In this document: piece by piece, positions 53,148 to 61,998 of the stretch | Layout: each line of letters begins with the position of its first letter | Position numbering within the stretch: position 1 is the first letter of the stretch | NCBI RefSeq assembly: GCF_009650605.1 | Contig: NZ_WAJT01000002.1 | Coordinates: forward strand, 930,001-994,000 | Source of the DNA: Labrenzia sp. CE80 | Lineage (GTDB): Bacteria; Pseudomonadota; Alphaproteobacteria; Rhizobiales; Stappiaceae | Direction of reading: 5' to 3' | Length of the DNA stretch: 64,000 nt | Position numbers and translations under genes: made by a program | Notes under the pieces: model-generated | The model's input: only the letters and a program-made list of their open reading frames with translations | Told to the model about the DNA's origin: nothing | The model's database searches: none

Positions 53148-53633
53148 TCAAGCGTCGCCCGCGGCCAAGCTCGTAATTGTCAGTTGTCGGCTGATGTCTC
53201 GGCAGGCCGTCCCGGAATAGATCCTGACGCCGGCTATCGTGTTGGCTGTCGTCTTGAAAGTCAGGCATCCGGTTTCGGCAAGTGCCTGCTGGTCGACATC
53301 GCTGACCTTGCCTGAATTGCCGCTTTCTGGATTGGTCCAGCTCAGACGTGCGTCATGATCATCGCCTGTCTCTTGCTTCGGAACGGCACCTGAAGTGAGC
53401 AAGTCCAGCGTGAAAGCAATGATCTGCCGGTCTTTTCCGTCAATGTCAGTGAACGCCACATCGATGCCGGAGGGAATGGAGCCGGTCAGAACAAGCGGCG
53501 TTTCGACGTCGTCGCTGCCCAGCGGCATCGTAACTTGACCGCAGCCGCCGACAGCGAGGCATAGAAGAACGCCCAAGCTCGAGAGGCTCTGGATCTTTGC
53601 CTTGCCGGCAGTATATGTCTGTTCGTGAGACAA
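53148..53633 (-). CDS. RT0821/Lpp0805-like surface lipoprotein
   Basis: 161 aa from TTG 53633, the only start that includes the whole lipobox region. 'SLSSLGVLLCLAVGGCGQVT' is a signal with lipobox V-G-G-C, so a lipoprotein in the inner or outer membrane. The mature part ends in 'CLTFKTTANTIAGVRIYSGT' and a second cysteine, as in the RT0821/Lpp0805 family found next to pdxH and dnaJ in related genomes. Function unknown. Overlaps the pdxH promoter. Confidence 0.72.
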   Translation of the reverse strand: MSHEQTYTAGKAKIQSLSSLGVLLCLAVGGCGQVTMPLGSDDVETPLVLTGSIPSGIDVAFTDIDGKDRQIIAFTLDLLTSGAVPKQETGDDHDARLSWTNPESGNSGKVSDVDQQALAETGCLTFKTTANTIAGVRIYSGTACRDISRQLTITSLAAGDA

Positions 53634-53705
53634 CTGGTTCGATCCCGATTGGCCCTGACCTTAGATGCGGTCAGTGCGCCATTTCCAACACTTGGCAGGC
53701 AGGAA

Positions 53706-54341
53706 ATGACAGACTCCAACACTTCGCCAAAAGAGTTAACAAATGGTGACTTTACCGAGTCATCGAAGCCGTTTGACCTGTTCCGCGAGTGGCTTGAGGA
53801 TGCCGGCGAAAGCGAGATTAACGATCCGAACGCACTATCCCTGGCGACGGTTGACCCAGATGGCTTGCCAAATGTGCGCATGGTGTTGCTGAAAGGATTC
53901 GATGAGCGTGGGTTTGTGTTCTACACAAATTTTGAAAGCGCCAAAGGCCGCGAGTTGCTCAGTGCTGGCAAGGCCGCAATGTGTTTCCATTGGAAGTCGC
54001 TTCGACGCCAGGTGCGAATCCGTGGGCCGATTGTTCAGGTCGATGATACCGAGGCTGATGAATACTATCAGTCCCGCGCTCGTGGCAGCCGCATCGGTGC
54101 CTGGGCGTCGAAGCAGTCACGCCCCCTTGAAAGCCGTTTCGCGCTTGAAAAGGAAGTCGCGAAATTTACGGCCAAATTCGCCATCGGCGAGATACCGCGG
54201 CCGGACCACTGGAGCGGCATGCGGCTTGTTCCTACATCAATCGAGTTCTGGCACGACCGACCGTTTCGCCTACATGACAGGGTTATCTTCACGCGCGCAT
54301 CGATAGATGAGGGGTGGGCCAAGGATCGCCTATATCCGTGA
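53706..54341 (+). CDS. pdxH: pyridoxamine 5'-phosphate oxidase
   Basis: 211 aa from ATG 53706 after AGGA. PdxH oxidises PNP/PMP to pyridoxal phosphate with FMN. Family segments: 'NALSLATVDPDGLPNVRMVL', 'RGFVFYTNFESAKGRELLS', 'AAMCFHWKSLRRQVRIRG', 'GSRIGAWASKQSRPLESR' and the C-terminal 'DRVIFTRASIDEGWAKDRLY'. Divergent from the surface lipoprotein and convergent with corA. Monocistronic. Confidence 0.95.
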   Translation: MTDSNTSPKELTNGDFTESSKPFDLFREWLEDAGESEINDPNALSLATVDPDGLPNVRMVLLKGFDERGFVFYTNFESAKGRELLSAGKAAMCFHWKSLRRQVRIRGPIVQVDDTEADEYYQSRARGSRIGAWASKQSRPLESRFALEKEVAKFTAKFAIGEIPRPDHWSGMRLVPTSIEFWHDRPFRLHDRVIFTRASIDEGWAKDRLYP

Positions 54342-54361
54342 CCTAAAGCTAGGGGTGAACC

Positions 54362-55336
54362 TCAGAGAAGTTTTTTCCAGCGTAGGAAAAAATAGGTCAT
54401 GGCCACCGAGGCAAACATAAGGGCGATAGAGAACACAAACCCGAGATGCCACTTCAGCTCGGGCATGTTGATGAAGTTCATCCCGTAGATCGACGCGATC
54501 AAGGTTGGCGGCAGAAAAATGACGCCGAGCACGGAGAATACTTTGATGATCTGGTTCTGCTCCAGATTGACCAGGCCAATGGTAGCGTCGAGCAAGAACG
54601 ACAATTTGTTGTCCAAAGCGTCGCCATGCTCTTTGATGGAATGAACGTCGCGGCCAAAGCTCTTGCAGGTGAGGTATTGCTCGTCCGAGAGAGAAACCTT
54701 TCGCCCATGACTGTCCAGAAAGAGCAAAAGCCGTGAAAGGCTTGCGCAGACGTCGTGCATCTTTGCGACCTGCAGACCGATTCTGCCCTGCGTCTTGATT
54801 GCCTCCTGATAAACGCTTCCCTTTCGGGCGGTGATGCCCTCTTCAAAGACTCTGACGGACATCTCGTCGAAGTGTCTTGAAACCTCTTCCATCACGTCAG
54901 CCGACCGATCGATAATGATCTCCATGAGTGTGAAAAAGACGGCTGGACCTGTATGTGGGATTGTCGTGTCTTTTTGAACTTTCCGCCCGCAAATCAGGAT
55001 CGACTGCGGATCACCATAGCGCAATGTGACCAGTCGCTTTGACGACAAGACAAAGGTGACGGAAGAGAGTTCCGGGTCTGGCGTTCGCGCAGCCATGGGA
55101 AGCAGTCCCGTCATGACGATTGCCCCTGGTTCGTCATAGAGCCTGGCAGATGTCTCAATCGAGGCGATTTCTTCACGGGTGGGAACTTCAGCGCCCATCA
55201 GCTTCTCGGCGGCGAGTTGCTCCTCATGGGTCGGCTGGACCAAGTCAATCCAGACCGACGTCGAAGGCAGCGGCTCTCCCGCTGGCACTTCACGTCGTTC
55301 GAGGCCGGCGGAAGAGGGACAATAGGCGATGATCAT
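54362..55336 (-). CDS. corA: CorA-family magnesium/metal transporter
   Basis: 324 aa. A large cytosolic N-terminal funnel domain ('WIDLVQPTHEEQLAAEKLMG') leads to two C-terminal helices with the selectivity motif in 'IASIYGMNFINMPEL' (GMN) and the basic end 'FFLRWKKLL'. Pentameric Mg2+ channel of the inner membrane. Monocistronic, convergent with pdxH. Confidence 0.93.
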   Translation of the reverse strand: MIIAYCPSSAGLERREVPAGEPLPSTSVWIDLVQPTHEEQLAAEKLMGAEVPTREEIASIETSARLYDEPGAIVMTGLLPMAARTPDPELSSVTFVLSSKRLVTLRYGDPQSILICGRKVQKDTTIPHTGPAVFFTLMEIIIDRSADVMEEVSRHFDEMSVRVFEEGITARKGSVYQEAIKTQGRIGLQVAKMHDVCASLSRLLLFLDSHGRKVSLSDEQYLTCKSFGRDVHSIKEHGDALDNKLSFLLDATIGLVNLEQNQIIKVFSVLGVIFLPPTLIASIYGMNFINMPELKWHLGFVFSIALMFASVAMTYFFLRWKKLL

Positions 55337-55504
55337 GCAGCAGGCTCCGAGGCAATCCGTGGATTGAATAGAAACATGCCACGCTGGATTGTCATGTCCA
55401 GCAGAGACTTGATCACCAACGACTAAGATGTTGAAGCTACCGCGTCGGTCCGATGACCATCAATGGACGTTTCCATTTCGAGCCGGAGAGGCACTGGAAG
55501 CTGC

Positions 55505-55648
55505 TTAGTTGTGGTTCTTCTTCTCGGTTTTGTGGCCCGCGCAAAGCGTTGCTGCGGTCAAGGCCGCAATTCCTACCGGCTTATAGTGGCTTTCGAGGGA
55601 GGATTTGGCAGGCGACACAGCTGCAACGATTGGGGCTTTTTCAGACAT
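55505..55648 (-). CDS. 47-aa small protein
   Basis: From ATG 55648 to TAA 55505: begins MSEKAPIVAAVSPAKSSLES and continues HYKPVGIAALTAATLCAGHK, ending in a basic tail. The central 'HYKPVGIAALTAA' resembles short proteins I recall in Rhizobiales with a 'hYk.vGi.AlaAA' core. The ribosome site is weak (GGACGAG). It lies in a 520-base gap between corA and the next membrane protein. Function unknown; a longer frame extends upstream but looks non-coding. Confidence 0.5.
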   Translation of the reverse strand: MSEKAPIVAAVSPAKSSLESHYKPVGIAALTAATLCAGHKTEKKNHN

Positions 55649-55857
55649 TGGTCTCGTCCATGGGGTCAAAATGTTCCTGGGACTTGCGCCGCAAATAAGA
55701 CAATACGTTGGCAAAGCGCTTTTTCGAAAGCCACTGCGCCGCGAAGCCGTGGTTAATGCCAATTCATGATGCGCCGCAAATCGCGTTCAAGCGAGTAACA
55801 ATGAATAACTGAATGTAACGGAAATCATTGATTTGCCGGTTGAAGTCGGTGCGCAGG

Positions 55858-56271
55858 CTAAATTAGGAAGCTTTTGTGATTGTGAAGGGGACGTTGATTT
55901 ACCGCACAGATCATTCCGTATGATGACCGCGAGAAATACCACAAAAGTGTCGTTATCAGCAGGAGTGCGCCAGGAACCAATGCGCTCGAAATCAGGTTGG
56001 CGCCGACGATCATCGCTGAAAATGCCAGAATGAGGCCCAGCAGTGCGCCAATAAAAGTGGTTCGAATGTAGTGATAGTGCCATCTAAGTCGCCGGCCAGG
56101 TGCGTTGGAAAAACGGCTGGCAAAATAAAATGCCACAGGAGATGTGACCGCCAAGAGCAATGCAAGATAGCAGATAACCAGATTTTGAAAGCTTGCAGAC
56201 GAAGCTGACTTTGCGGGCGAAAAATGCTCCGCGCTTCGATGAGACATTCTGAGAGGCATATAGTCCTCCAA
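55858..56271 (-). CDS. three-helix membrane protein (DUF4870-like)
   Basis: 137 aa from ATG 56271 (also ATG 56259). Three hydrophobic segments ('LVICYLALLLAVTSPVAFYF', 'TTFIGALLGLILAFSAMIVG', 'ISSALVPGALLLITTLLWYF') and the loop 'LRWHYHYIRTTFIGALLG' resemble the DUF4870/Tic20-like small membrane proteins. Function unknown. The family link is a pattern guess. Confidence 0.6.
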   Translation of the reverse strand: MEDYMPLRMSHRSAEHFSPAKSASSASFQNLVICYLALLLAVTSPVAFYFASRFSNAPGRRLRWHYHYIRTTFIGALLGLILAFSAMIVGANLISSALVPGALLLITTLLWYFSRSSYGMICAVNQRPLHNHKSFLI

Positions 56272-56465
56272 ATGCTAAACTGGAACTGATTTCTGCTCCA
56301 ATTTTAGCAGAAACCGTCTGTTGTTTGCAGTGCGAAATCGGTGGTGTGACGCCTGAAATTTCATCAAAAGAAATTAGGGTCTGGAGATGCGCGTGGGTTT
56401 GCCGTTCCGATCAACAAGGCAGGATGCTATGAAATACAGGTGTTGTTGAGAGGTTTGGCGAATTT

Positions 56466-57413
56466 ATGAAACGCTATCCGGTGTTTACATCGAACATCGC
56501 GCGACTGAGCCGAAGGGTTGGGTCCATTGCTTTGCCGGTCGCTGTCTTGGGCGTTCTGGCGCACCGCGCGGGGGTGCTTGAGCCCGCTCAAATGTCTTTC
56601 TCAATTCTCCTTTCGACAATTCTGGGCATTGCAGCTTTGTTGTTGGCCGTCATCGGCTTCCTTCAGCTCTGGAACCGTGGCGGCACGGGAGCGGGACATG
56701 CAGTCCTTGGCTCCATCTATGGAATTGCGGCTCTCTTACCTGCGGCCGCCTTGGCTATGGGGCCGTTTTTGCAGGACAGTGCACTGGATGTCTCGACTGA
56801 TCCGGATGATCCCCCAGCGTTCCTCCAGGGAGTTGAGACGCCGGGAGCTCAAAATCAACTGTTGCGGGTTTTGAAAGTACAGAGCGATGTCCCCGATCCA
56901 GCAGACATCGTTTCACGACGCTATCGAATGCAGCCAGCTGAGCTTCATTTTGCTGCGCTCAAGGCGGCCCGCCGAAACGGATGGCGCATTGTCGCGGAAA
57001 CGCCTCCGGACCTTCTCGACGACCCGACTGGTTTTCAAGCGGAGGTAAAAACACTGGTGCTCGGGCTTTCTGAAGATGTTGTCGTCCGCATTCGCCCGGA
57101 TCGGCTTGGTGCCCTGTTTGACATGCGCTCTGCATCAAGATCAGTGCTGCAGGACATAGGTGGGAACAGCAACAGAATCCGGAATTTCTATGGAGCCGTG
57201 GATGACGTTCTTTTGGAGACCTATGGCGAAATCGAAAGCATAGAAGTTCTGGATGACGGCGTGGTTTTGGAAGACAATCTACTTGAAGGTGTTTCGGATG
57301 CACGTGCGGACGATGCCGAAAAGGCACCTGTGCCCGAGTTCAAGCCCTATGTGGAAGGTGCCGAAGGTGGCTCTTCTGAAAATAGGGACAATGCCGAAGA
57401 TCTCGAAGGTTAG
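56466..57413 (+). CDS. DUF1499-domain membrane protein
   Basis: 315 aa. Three hydrophobic segments in the first 105 residues ('VGSIALPVAVLGVLAHRAGV', 'LLSTILGIAALLLAVIGFLQ', 'VLGSIYGIAALLPAAALAMG') precede a soluble DUF1499 domain (about 150-255: 'ALKAARRNGWRIVAETPP', 'VVVRIRPDRLGALFDMRSAS', 'NRIRNFYGAV'). The tail is acidic. The family is widespread in alphaproteobacteria and plants; its function is unknown. Monocistronic. Confidence 0.85.
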   Translation: MKRYPVFTSNIARLSRRVGSIALPVAVLGVLAHRAGVLEPAQMSFSILLSTILGIAALLLAVIGFLQLWNRGGTGAGHAVLGSIYGIAALLPAAALAMGPFLQDSALDVSTDPDDPPAFLQGVETPGAQNQLLRVLKVQSDVPDPADIVSRRYRMQPAELHFAALKAARRNGWRIVAETPPDLLDDPTGFQAEVKTLVLGLSEDVVVRIRPDRLGALFDMRSASRSVLQDIGGNSNRIRNFYGAVDDVLLETYGEIESIEVLDDGVVLEDNLLEGVSDARADDAEKAPVPEFKPYVEGAEGGSSENRDNAEDLEG

Positions 57414-57434
57414 GTTCGGCAGCTCAAAGCAGCG

Positions 57435-58334
57435 TCAGGCGCGGCGGTAGTTTGCTTCAAGCCGAACCTCCGGGTCTGCGACGACAAGCCTACGGGACGC
57501 GAGATCCTCAAGGTGCGCAAAGACGGAAAGGGCGGCAGCGGGACGAAGCGCTGGGTCGAGTCCCTGATAGATGCGAAGAACCAAATTCGGGATGGAGATT
57601 GGTTCCGTGTTTAACTGCTCCAAAATGGATGCTTCGCGCTGCAAGCGATGGCCCTTGAGATCTGCCACATAGTCATGGGCATTGCGGACCAAGCCACCGT
57701 GGCCGGGAAGATATATCTCCTCCTGACGGGCTAGAAGCCGATCGAGCGAGGACATATAGGACCGCATGCTTCCATCCGGCGGTGCAACGATCGATGTTGA
57801 CCAGGCCATGACGTGATCTGCCGAGAACAGAAACGGTGAACCTTTGAGCACAAAACAGAGGTGGTTGTCTGTGTGGCCAGGGGTTTCTATCACTTCGAAG
57901 TCACCACCTGAGGTCTTGTGAAGACTGCTGTTCTCCAGCTGCAGGTCAGGCTTGTAGTTTCTGTCTGAGCTTGCATCCATCGGGTTGCTTTCGCCTGCGC
58001 CCAGGTTCCGAGCGGGGCGATAGGCAGCGCAACCCACGATCGGCGCTCCCGTTTTGGCTTGAAGCAGTCTGGCGCCGGGAGAATGGTCAAGGTGCGTATG
58101 GCTGACAAGAATTGTTTCAACCTTTGCCCCGCCGATCGCCTTTAAGAGCGTATCGATATGCTTAGGGGAGTCGGGGCCGGGATCTATAACCGAGATTGAA
58201 TCTTGCCCGACGAGATAGGTGTTGGTGCCGTGAAACGTGAACGGGCTAGGGTTCGGTGCGGTCAATCTGCGAATGCCGTCCGAGATTTCAATCGCGTTGC
58301 CGTATGCTGGATCAAACTGGCGATCATGTTTCAC
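57435..58334 (-). CDS. MBL-fold metallo-hydrolase (LACTB2-like)
   Basis: 299 aa from GTG 58334 with GGGA upstream. Metallo-beta-lactamase motif 'ILVSHTHLDHSPGARLL' and further metal ligands in 'VIETPGHTDNHLCF' and 'FSADHVMAWSTSIV'; the C-terminal 'YLPGHGGLVRNAHDYVADLK' is the LACTB2/glyoxalase II-like winged-helix region. Likely a cytosolic hydrolase (thioester or RNA/nucleotide substrates are known in relatives). Substrate unknown. Confidence 0.9.
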   Translation of the reverse strand: MKHDRQFDPAYGNAIEISDGIRRLTAPNPSPFTFHGTNTYLVGQDSISVIDPGPDSPKHIDTLLKAIGGAKVETILVSHTHLDHSPGARLLQAKTGAPIVGCAAYRPARNLGAGESNPMDASSDRNYKPDLQLENSSLHKTSGGDFEVIETPGHTDNHLCFVLKGSPFLFSADHVMAWSTSIVAPPDGSMRSYMSSLDRLLARQEEIYLPGHGGLVRNAHDYVADLKGHRLQREASILEQLNTEPISIPNLVLRIYQGLDPALRPAAALSVFAHLEDLASRRLVVADPEVRLEANYRRA

Positions 58335-58551
58335 TTTTCGATGTCTCCCAGCGGTTTCAACGATCCTCTAGCATGTCAGGCCTTGCTTGTGCCATCGCCT
58401 GTCACTGAGCGTCAGACAGTCATGAATAAGAGGCTATGATGGGATAAGAGCATTCGCTGAGGAGGTGCTTCTGCACAATGTTGCTTTCGATCGCGTGCAG
58501 TGTGCTCAGTCGGGTTCTACTTTAAGAATGTTTCAATCGGGTTGATCAGAG

Positions 58552-59019
58552 ATGTCAGGCGACCAAACATGTCAGTTTGAGTGCTTTATTCGAGCGTAAC
58601 GGGAAAAGGTGTTCGCCGTTCTGACTGAACAGCTTGAGCGCTGGTGGACGACCGTGTTCGATGCCAAAAATGAGGGGGATCTACTGGACGTTGGAATTGA
58701 TCCTCAGCCGGGCGGAGCGTGCTCTGAAACCTCCTCGGACGGGCAACTGAAGACCTGGGGCACAGTTCTTTCAATCGAACCACCGCTTTAAATCCGCCTC
58801 GCCTGGCAGGTCTCGTCAACGGGATTGCCGCTCGTGGATCCGGCAGCAGCAAGCCGTATCATGATTTCCCTCAGGCAGGCGGGGGAGGACACGCGGCTCG
58901 AGCTCGTGCACACGGATTTTATCCGGCATGGCGATGATGCCACCGCGTGTCGTGCGCTGATGCGCTCCAAAACAGGTTGGCCATTGCGTTTGAGCCATCT
59001 GGCCAACGCATGCCGCTAG
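58552..59019 (+). pseudogene. SRPBCC (AHSA1-type) protein, broken by two TAA codons
   Basis: One reading frame of 155 codons from ATG 58552 to TAG 59017 reads as an AHSA1/SRPBCC domain: 'REKVFAVLTEQLERWW', 'IDPQPGGACSETSSDGQLKT', 'WGTVLSIEPP', 'ASRIMISLRQAGEDTRLELV', 'HTDFIRHGDDA'. Only two in-frame TAA codons interrupt it (58597 and 58789); there is no frameshift. Family members read like 'aprekVF' and 'EPPxxixLaWq' at those places, so TCA to TAA and a similar single change would suffice. Recent inactivation is likely. No neighbour suggests its former role. Confidence 0.7.
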
Positions 59020-59072
59020 CATTGGAAAAAACCGAGGCGTTTGCGGTGCAGGAAAACCAATCAGGCGGCCGA

Positions 59073-59090
59073 TTGTCGCTTATCTGACAT
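59073..59090 (+). promoter_or_regulatory. weaker Pho box candidate upstream of phoR
   Basis: TTGTCGC-TTAT-CTGACAT, a 7-4-7 repeat; the right half matches CTGTCAT at six of seven. TATCAG begins 11 bases downstream. 119 bases before phoR. Confidence 0.45.
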
Positions 59091-59209
59091 GCTTGCCATG
59101 GTATCAGCGGTGCCCGCTGTAGTTTGAAATATGTGCTGGAGCGGTCTATCTGATTGATAAGTCGTCAAAATAACAAACCGAAAAATGCTGTCCGGAAGCG
59201 TGCCCGAAA

Positions 59210-60538
59210 ATGACCGAAGTCTCAAGCGAACCAGCACATTCGTCTGTTGATTATAAGCCGGCTTCGCCTTTCAGCAGGCTACGGGAAGCCCGCTGGCAGC
59301 TCATAAGCGCTGCGGGCCTCGGGCTTGCTTCCAACGTATTCTTTGACGTTCCCTGGCAGGCTGTACTAGGTGCAATTGCGCTTCTGGTTGGCGTTACGGC
59401 TTATGTACCGCGCAGGCTCAGATCGCGTCGGCTTGAGGTCGTCAAACAGCGCGAATTGCGCCGCATGTGGCCCGGCACCGGAATGAAGGTGACCGTCGAC
59501 GCATTGCCCAGTCCTTGTTTTGTTGCCGATGGCCGTGGCATCACGCGCTACATCAATCAGGCCGCGCTGAAGCGATATGGTGAGATGAAACCGGGCGATC
59601 CGCTGTCCTTTTCCCTTCGTGCACCGTCCTTGCTCGAGGCATTCGACAGGGTCTGTAGTTCTGGTGCTGCGGAGCGGATAAACTGGACTGAAAAGGTTCC
59701 GACCGAGGCCTGGTTCGAGGCGCATGTCTCGCCCGTCTATATGCCTGGTCCGAGCGCCGGAGTGAAATCCGGGCGTTTACCGGATTTCGTCCTCGTTGTG
59801 ATCCAAGACTTGTCCGAGCAGCGGCGGCTCGAACGCATGCGGACCGATTTTGTCGCAAATGCCAGCCATGAGCTGCGCACGCCGCTCGCGTCACTTACTG
59901 GTTTTATCGAAACGATCCAGGGGCCCGCGCGCGATGATCCGGCTGCACGGGATCGGTTTTTACAGATCATGCTTGAACAAGCCGGCCGGATGCGCCGCCT
60001 GATCGATGACATCCTCTCGCTTTCCCGGATCGAGCTCAAAGCCCACGTGAAGCCGGCTGCACTGGTGGATCTGGTCGAGATCGTTCGCCACACCACTGAC
60101 GCACTGGCACCGCTTGCCCGCGACATGAATGTCGAGATCGAGACCGATATTGGCGTTGGCGAAGCCCTGGTGCGCGGCGACCGCGATGAACTGATTCAGG
60201 TCACTGAAAATCTGATCGAAAACGGCCTGAAGTACGGCAGCACTGGCGAAAAAGTCGCGGTTTCCATCAAGCCAGTCGATCCGGATGATGAGCCGGTCAA
60301 TTGGTCTCTGGTCATTCGGGATTTCGGCGAGGGCATACCCGCTGAACACCTGCCACGCCTGACCGAGCGTTTCTACAGGGTCGATGTCGACTCCAGTCGA
60401 GCACTCAAGGGGACGGGCCTTGGCCTTGCCATCGTGAAGCACATTTTGAACCGTCACAGGGCGCGTCTGGAAATAGAAAGTGCGCCGGGCGAGGGAGCCG
60501 CCTTCAAGGTGCATTTCCCCGCGAGCGATTCTGACTGA
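59210..60538 (+). CDS. phoR: phosphate-regulon sensor kinase PhoR
   Basis: 442 aa. One or two N-terminal hydrophobic segments (about 28-65), a PAS-like domain (about 95-215: 'PSPCFVADGRGITRYINQAA'), HisKA with the phospho-acceptor in 'NASHELRTPLASLTGFIETI', and HATPase_c with 'ENLIENGLKYGSTGEKV', 'FGEGIPAEHL', 'KGTGLGLAIVKHILNRH'. The order phoR-pstS-pst is the alphaproteobacterial phosphate operon, so it is PhoR rather than another kinase; its partner PhoB would lie beyond the window, usually after phoU. It phosphorylates PhoB under Pi limitation. No phoB is visible here. Confidence 0.93.
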   Translation: MTEVSSEPAHSSVDYKPASPFSRLREARWQLISAAGLGLASNVFFDVPWQAVLGAIALLVGVTAYVPRRLRSRRLEVVKQRELRRMWPGTGMKVTVDALPSPCFVADGRGITRYINQAALKRYGEMKPGDPLSFSLRAPSLLEAFDRVCSSGAAERINWTEKVPTEAWFEAHVSPVYMPGPSAGVKSGRLPDFVLVVIQDLSEQRRLERMRTDFVANASHELRTPLASLTGFIETIQGPARDDPAARDRFLQIMLEQAGRMRRLIDDILSLSRIELKAHVKPAALVDLVEIVRHTTDALAPLARDMNVEIETDIGVGEALVRGDRDELIQVTENLIENGLKYGSTGEKVAVSIKPVDPDDEPVNWSLVIRDFGEGIPAEHLPRLTERFYRVDVDSSRALKGTGLGLAIVKHILNRHRARLEIESAPGEGAAFKVHFPASDSD

Positions 60539-60559
60539 TCTGGGCTGGGATTCTGCCTG

Positions 60560-60577
60560 GAGTCATAAAACTGAATC
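60560..60577 (+). promoter_or_regulatory. Pho box upstream of pstS-1
   Basis: GAGTCAT-AAAA-CTGAATC fits CTGTCAT-N4-CTGTCAT in its core and shares GTCAYMAAACTG with the btaA and pstS-2 boxes. TATACG starts exactly 10 bases after the box (60588). 57 bases before pstS-1. Confidence 0.6.
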
Positions 60578-60634
60578 GCGGAGCTCTTATACGATCACGA
60601 TCTTTGTGACTTAGAGCAAGATCGGAGTGATCGG

Positions 60635-61636
60635 ATGGGTAGATTGGCCAAGAAATGTCTTATCGCCCTCGCTCTTGTGCTTCTGAGTTTCGGCGGCGTT
60701 CATGCCCGCGATCGTATCTTGATCGTCGGGTCGTCCACGGTGTTTCCGTTTTCCATTGCCGTTGCCGAAATGTTCAGCGAGAAAAGCGGTCAAAAAGTAC
60801 CTATCGTCGAGTCAACTGGCACGGGCGGGGGGCTCAAGTTGTTTTGTGCCGGTGTTGGTCCCAACACCCCCGATATCACCAATGCCTCGCGCCGGATCAA
60901 AAAGTCTGAGCTCGAGAGATGCCGCAAAAACGGCGTTACGCCAATCGAGGTCATCGTTGGCTATGACGGAATTGTCCTTGCCAATTCAAAGGCCGGCCCC
61001 GTGTTCGATATCACGATCGAGCAGATGTTCCTCGCTCTTGCGAAGAATCTTGAACATCAGGGCGAGGTTCGCCCCAATCAATTTGCCGATTGGTCGGAAA
61101 TCGATCCTGAGCTTCCCGCCGAGAAAATCGAAGTTTTCGGACCTCCGCCGACATCAGGTACCCGTGATGCTTTTGAGGAACTCGTTATGGAGGCCGGATG
61201 CAAGATCGTTGGCGGTATTGAGGAGGACGCATGTCCTGAGATCCGAAATGATGGGGCCTATGTCGAGTCCGGAGAGAACGACGATCTGATCGTGGAGAAG
61301 CTTGAGGCCAATCCGGGCACGGTGGGCCTCTTCGGATTTTCTTTTCTCGATCAAAACAGCGACGAAATCCAGGGCGCCGCTGTTGGGTCAATCGCGCCTA
61401 CCTTTGAGAATATAGCATCCGGAGCTTATCCGATCTCGCGGCCACTTTACTTTTACGTCAAGAAAGAGCACGTCGGAACGATCCCCGGCATTGAGGGATA
61501 CCTTGGAGAGTTTACGGCCGAGGCGGCCTGGGGTGACGATGGCTATCTCGCTCAAAAGGGACTGATTCCTCTGACCACAGATCAGCGCAAAGAGGGTGCG
61601 GCGCGCATCCAGCAAATGGAGCCACTTCGGCCCTGA
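60635..61636 (+). CDS. pstS: phosphate ABC transporter substrate-binding protein PstS-1
   Basis: 333 aa with Sec signal ending at VHA-R (about 24). Mature N-terminus 'DRILIVGSSTVFPFSIAVAE' has the phosphate loop; 'STGTGGGLKLFCAGVG', 'NASRRIKKSELE', 'TSGTRDAFEEL' line the site. Periplasmic receptor feeding PstCAB. It and pstS-2 are tandem paralogues, with similar motifs but different codon bias: this copy has ordinary codon use and is likely less expressed. Pho box upstream. Confidence 0.92.
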   Translation: MGRLAKKCLIALALVLLSFGGVHARDRILIVGSSTVFPFSIAVAEMFSEKSGQKVPIVESTGTGGGLKLFCAGVGPNTPDITNASRRIKKSELERCRKNGVTPIEVIVGYDGIVLANSKAGPVFDITIEQMFLALAKNLEHQGEVRPNQFADWSEIDPELPAEKIEVFGPPPTSGTRDAFEELVMEAGCKIVGGIEEDACPEIRNDGAYVESGENDDLIVEKLEANPGTVGLFGFSFLDQNSDEIQGAAVGSIAPTFENIASGAYPISRPLYFYVKKEHVGTIPGIEGYLGEFTAEAAWGDDGYLAQKGLIPLTTDQRKEGAARIQQMEPLRP

Positions 61637-61998
61637 GGGGCGTGGCTGCGATCGGAGGCTCTCAAGTCAGATGAGAATGAGCGAAACGAGTAATCGCGCC
61701 AGCATCAAGAAATTCTTCGCCATGGCTGATCACAGTTTGTCTCGATGAGGGTATTTTACCTTACGGACTTCAAGCCCTGCTACAATTGCTAAGGCCCTTT
61801 CATAAAGCGTATCCGCGCTTAGTAATGAAAAGCCGTAAATTATAAAAATTATCAATAAAATCAATAAATTACATCGTCACAAAACTGATATCAAATAGTC
61901 ATAGAAGTCACATGCGTGACCACTAGGGTCGCAGCCATCGCACAGGCTAGAAAGTCTGCGATATCCAAGAAACCTTGACATTCAAAGGGAGTGGTCAA
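61637..61998. other. intergenic region before pstS-2
   Basis: 362 bases without a gene. The centre (61835-61875) is very AT-rich. It contains the pstS-2 Pho box at 61874-61891. I see no terminator after pstS-1. Confidence 0.5.
61874..61891 (+). promoter_or_regulatory. Pho box upstream of pstS-2
   Basis: TCGTCAC-AAAA-CTGATAT, core GTCAYMAAACTG shared with the btaA and pstS-1 boxes. A TA-starting element (TAGAAG) begins 10 bases after it. 107 bases before pstS-2, so a long leader is expected. Confidence 0.55.
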
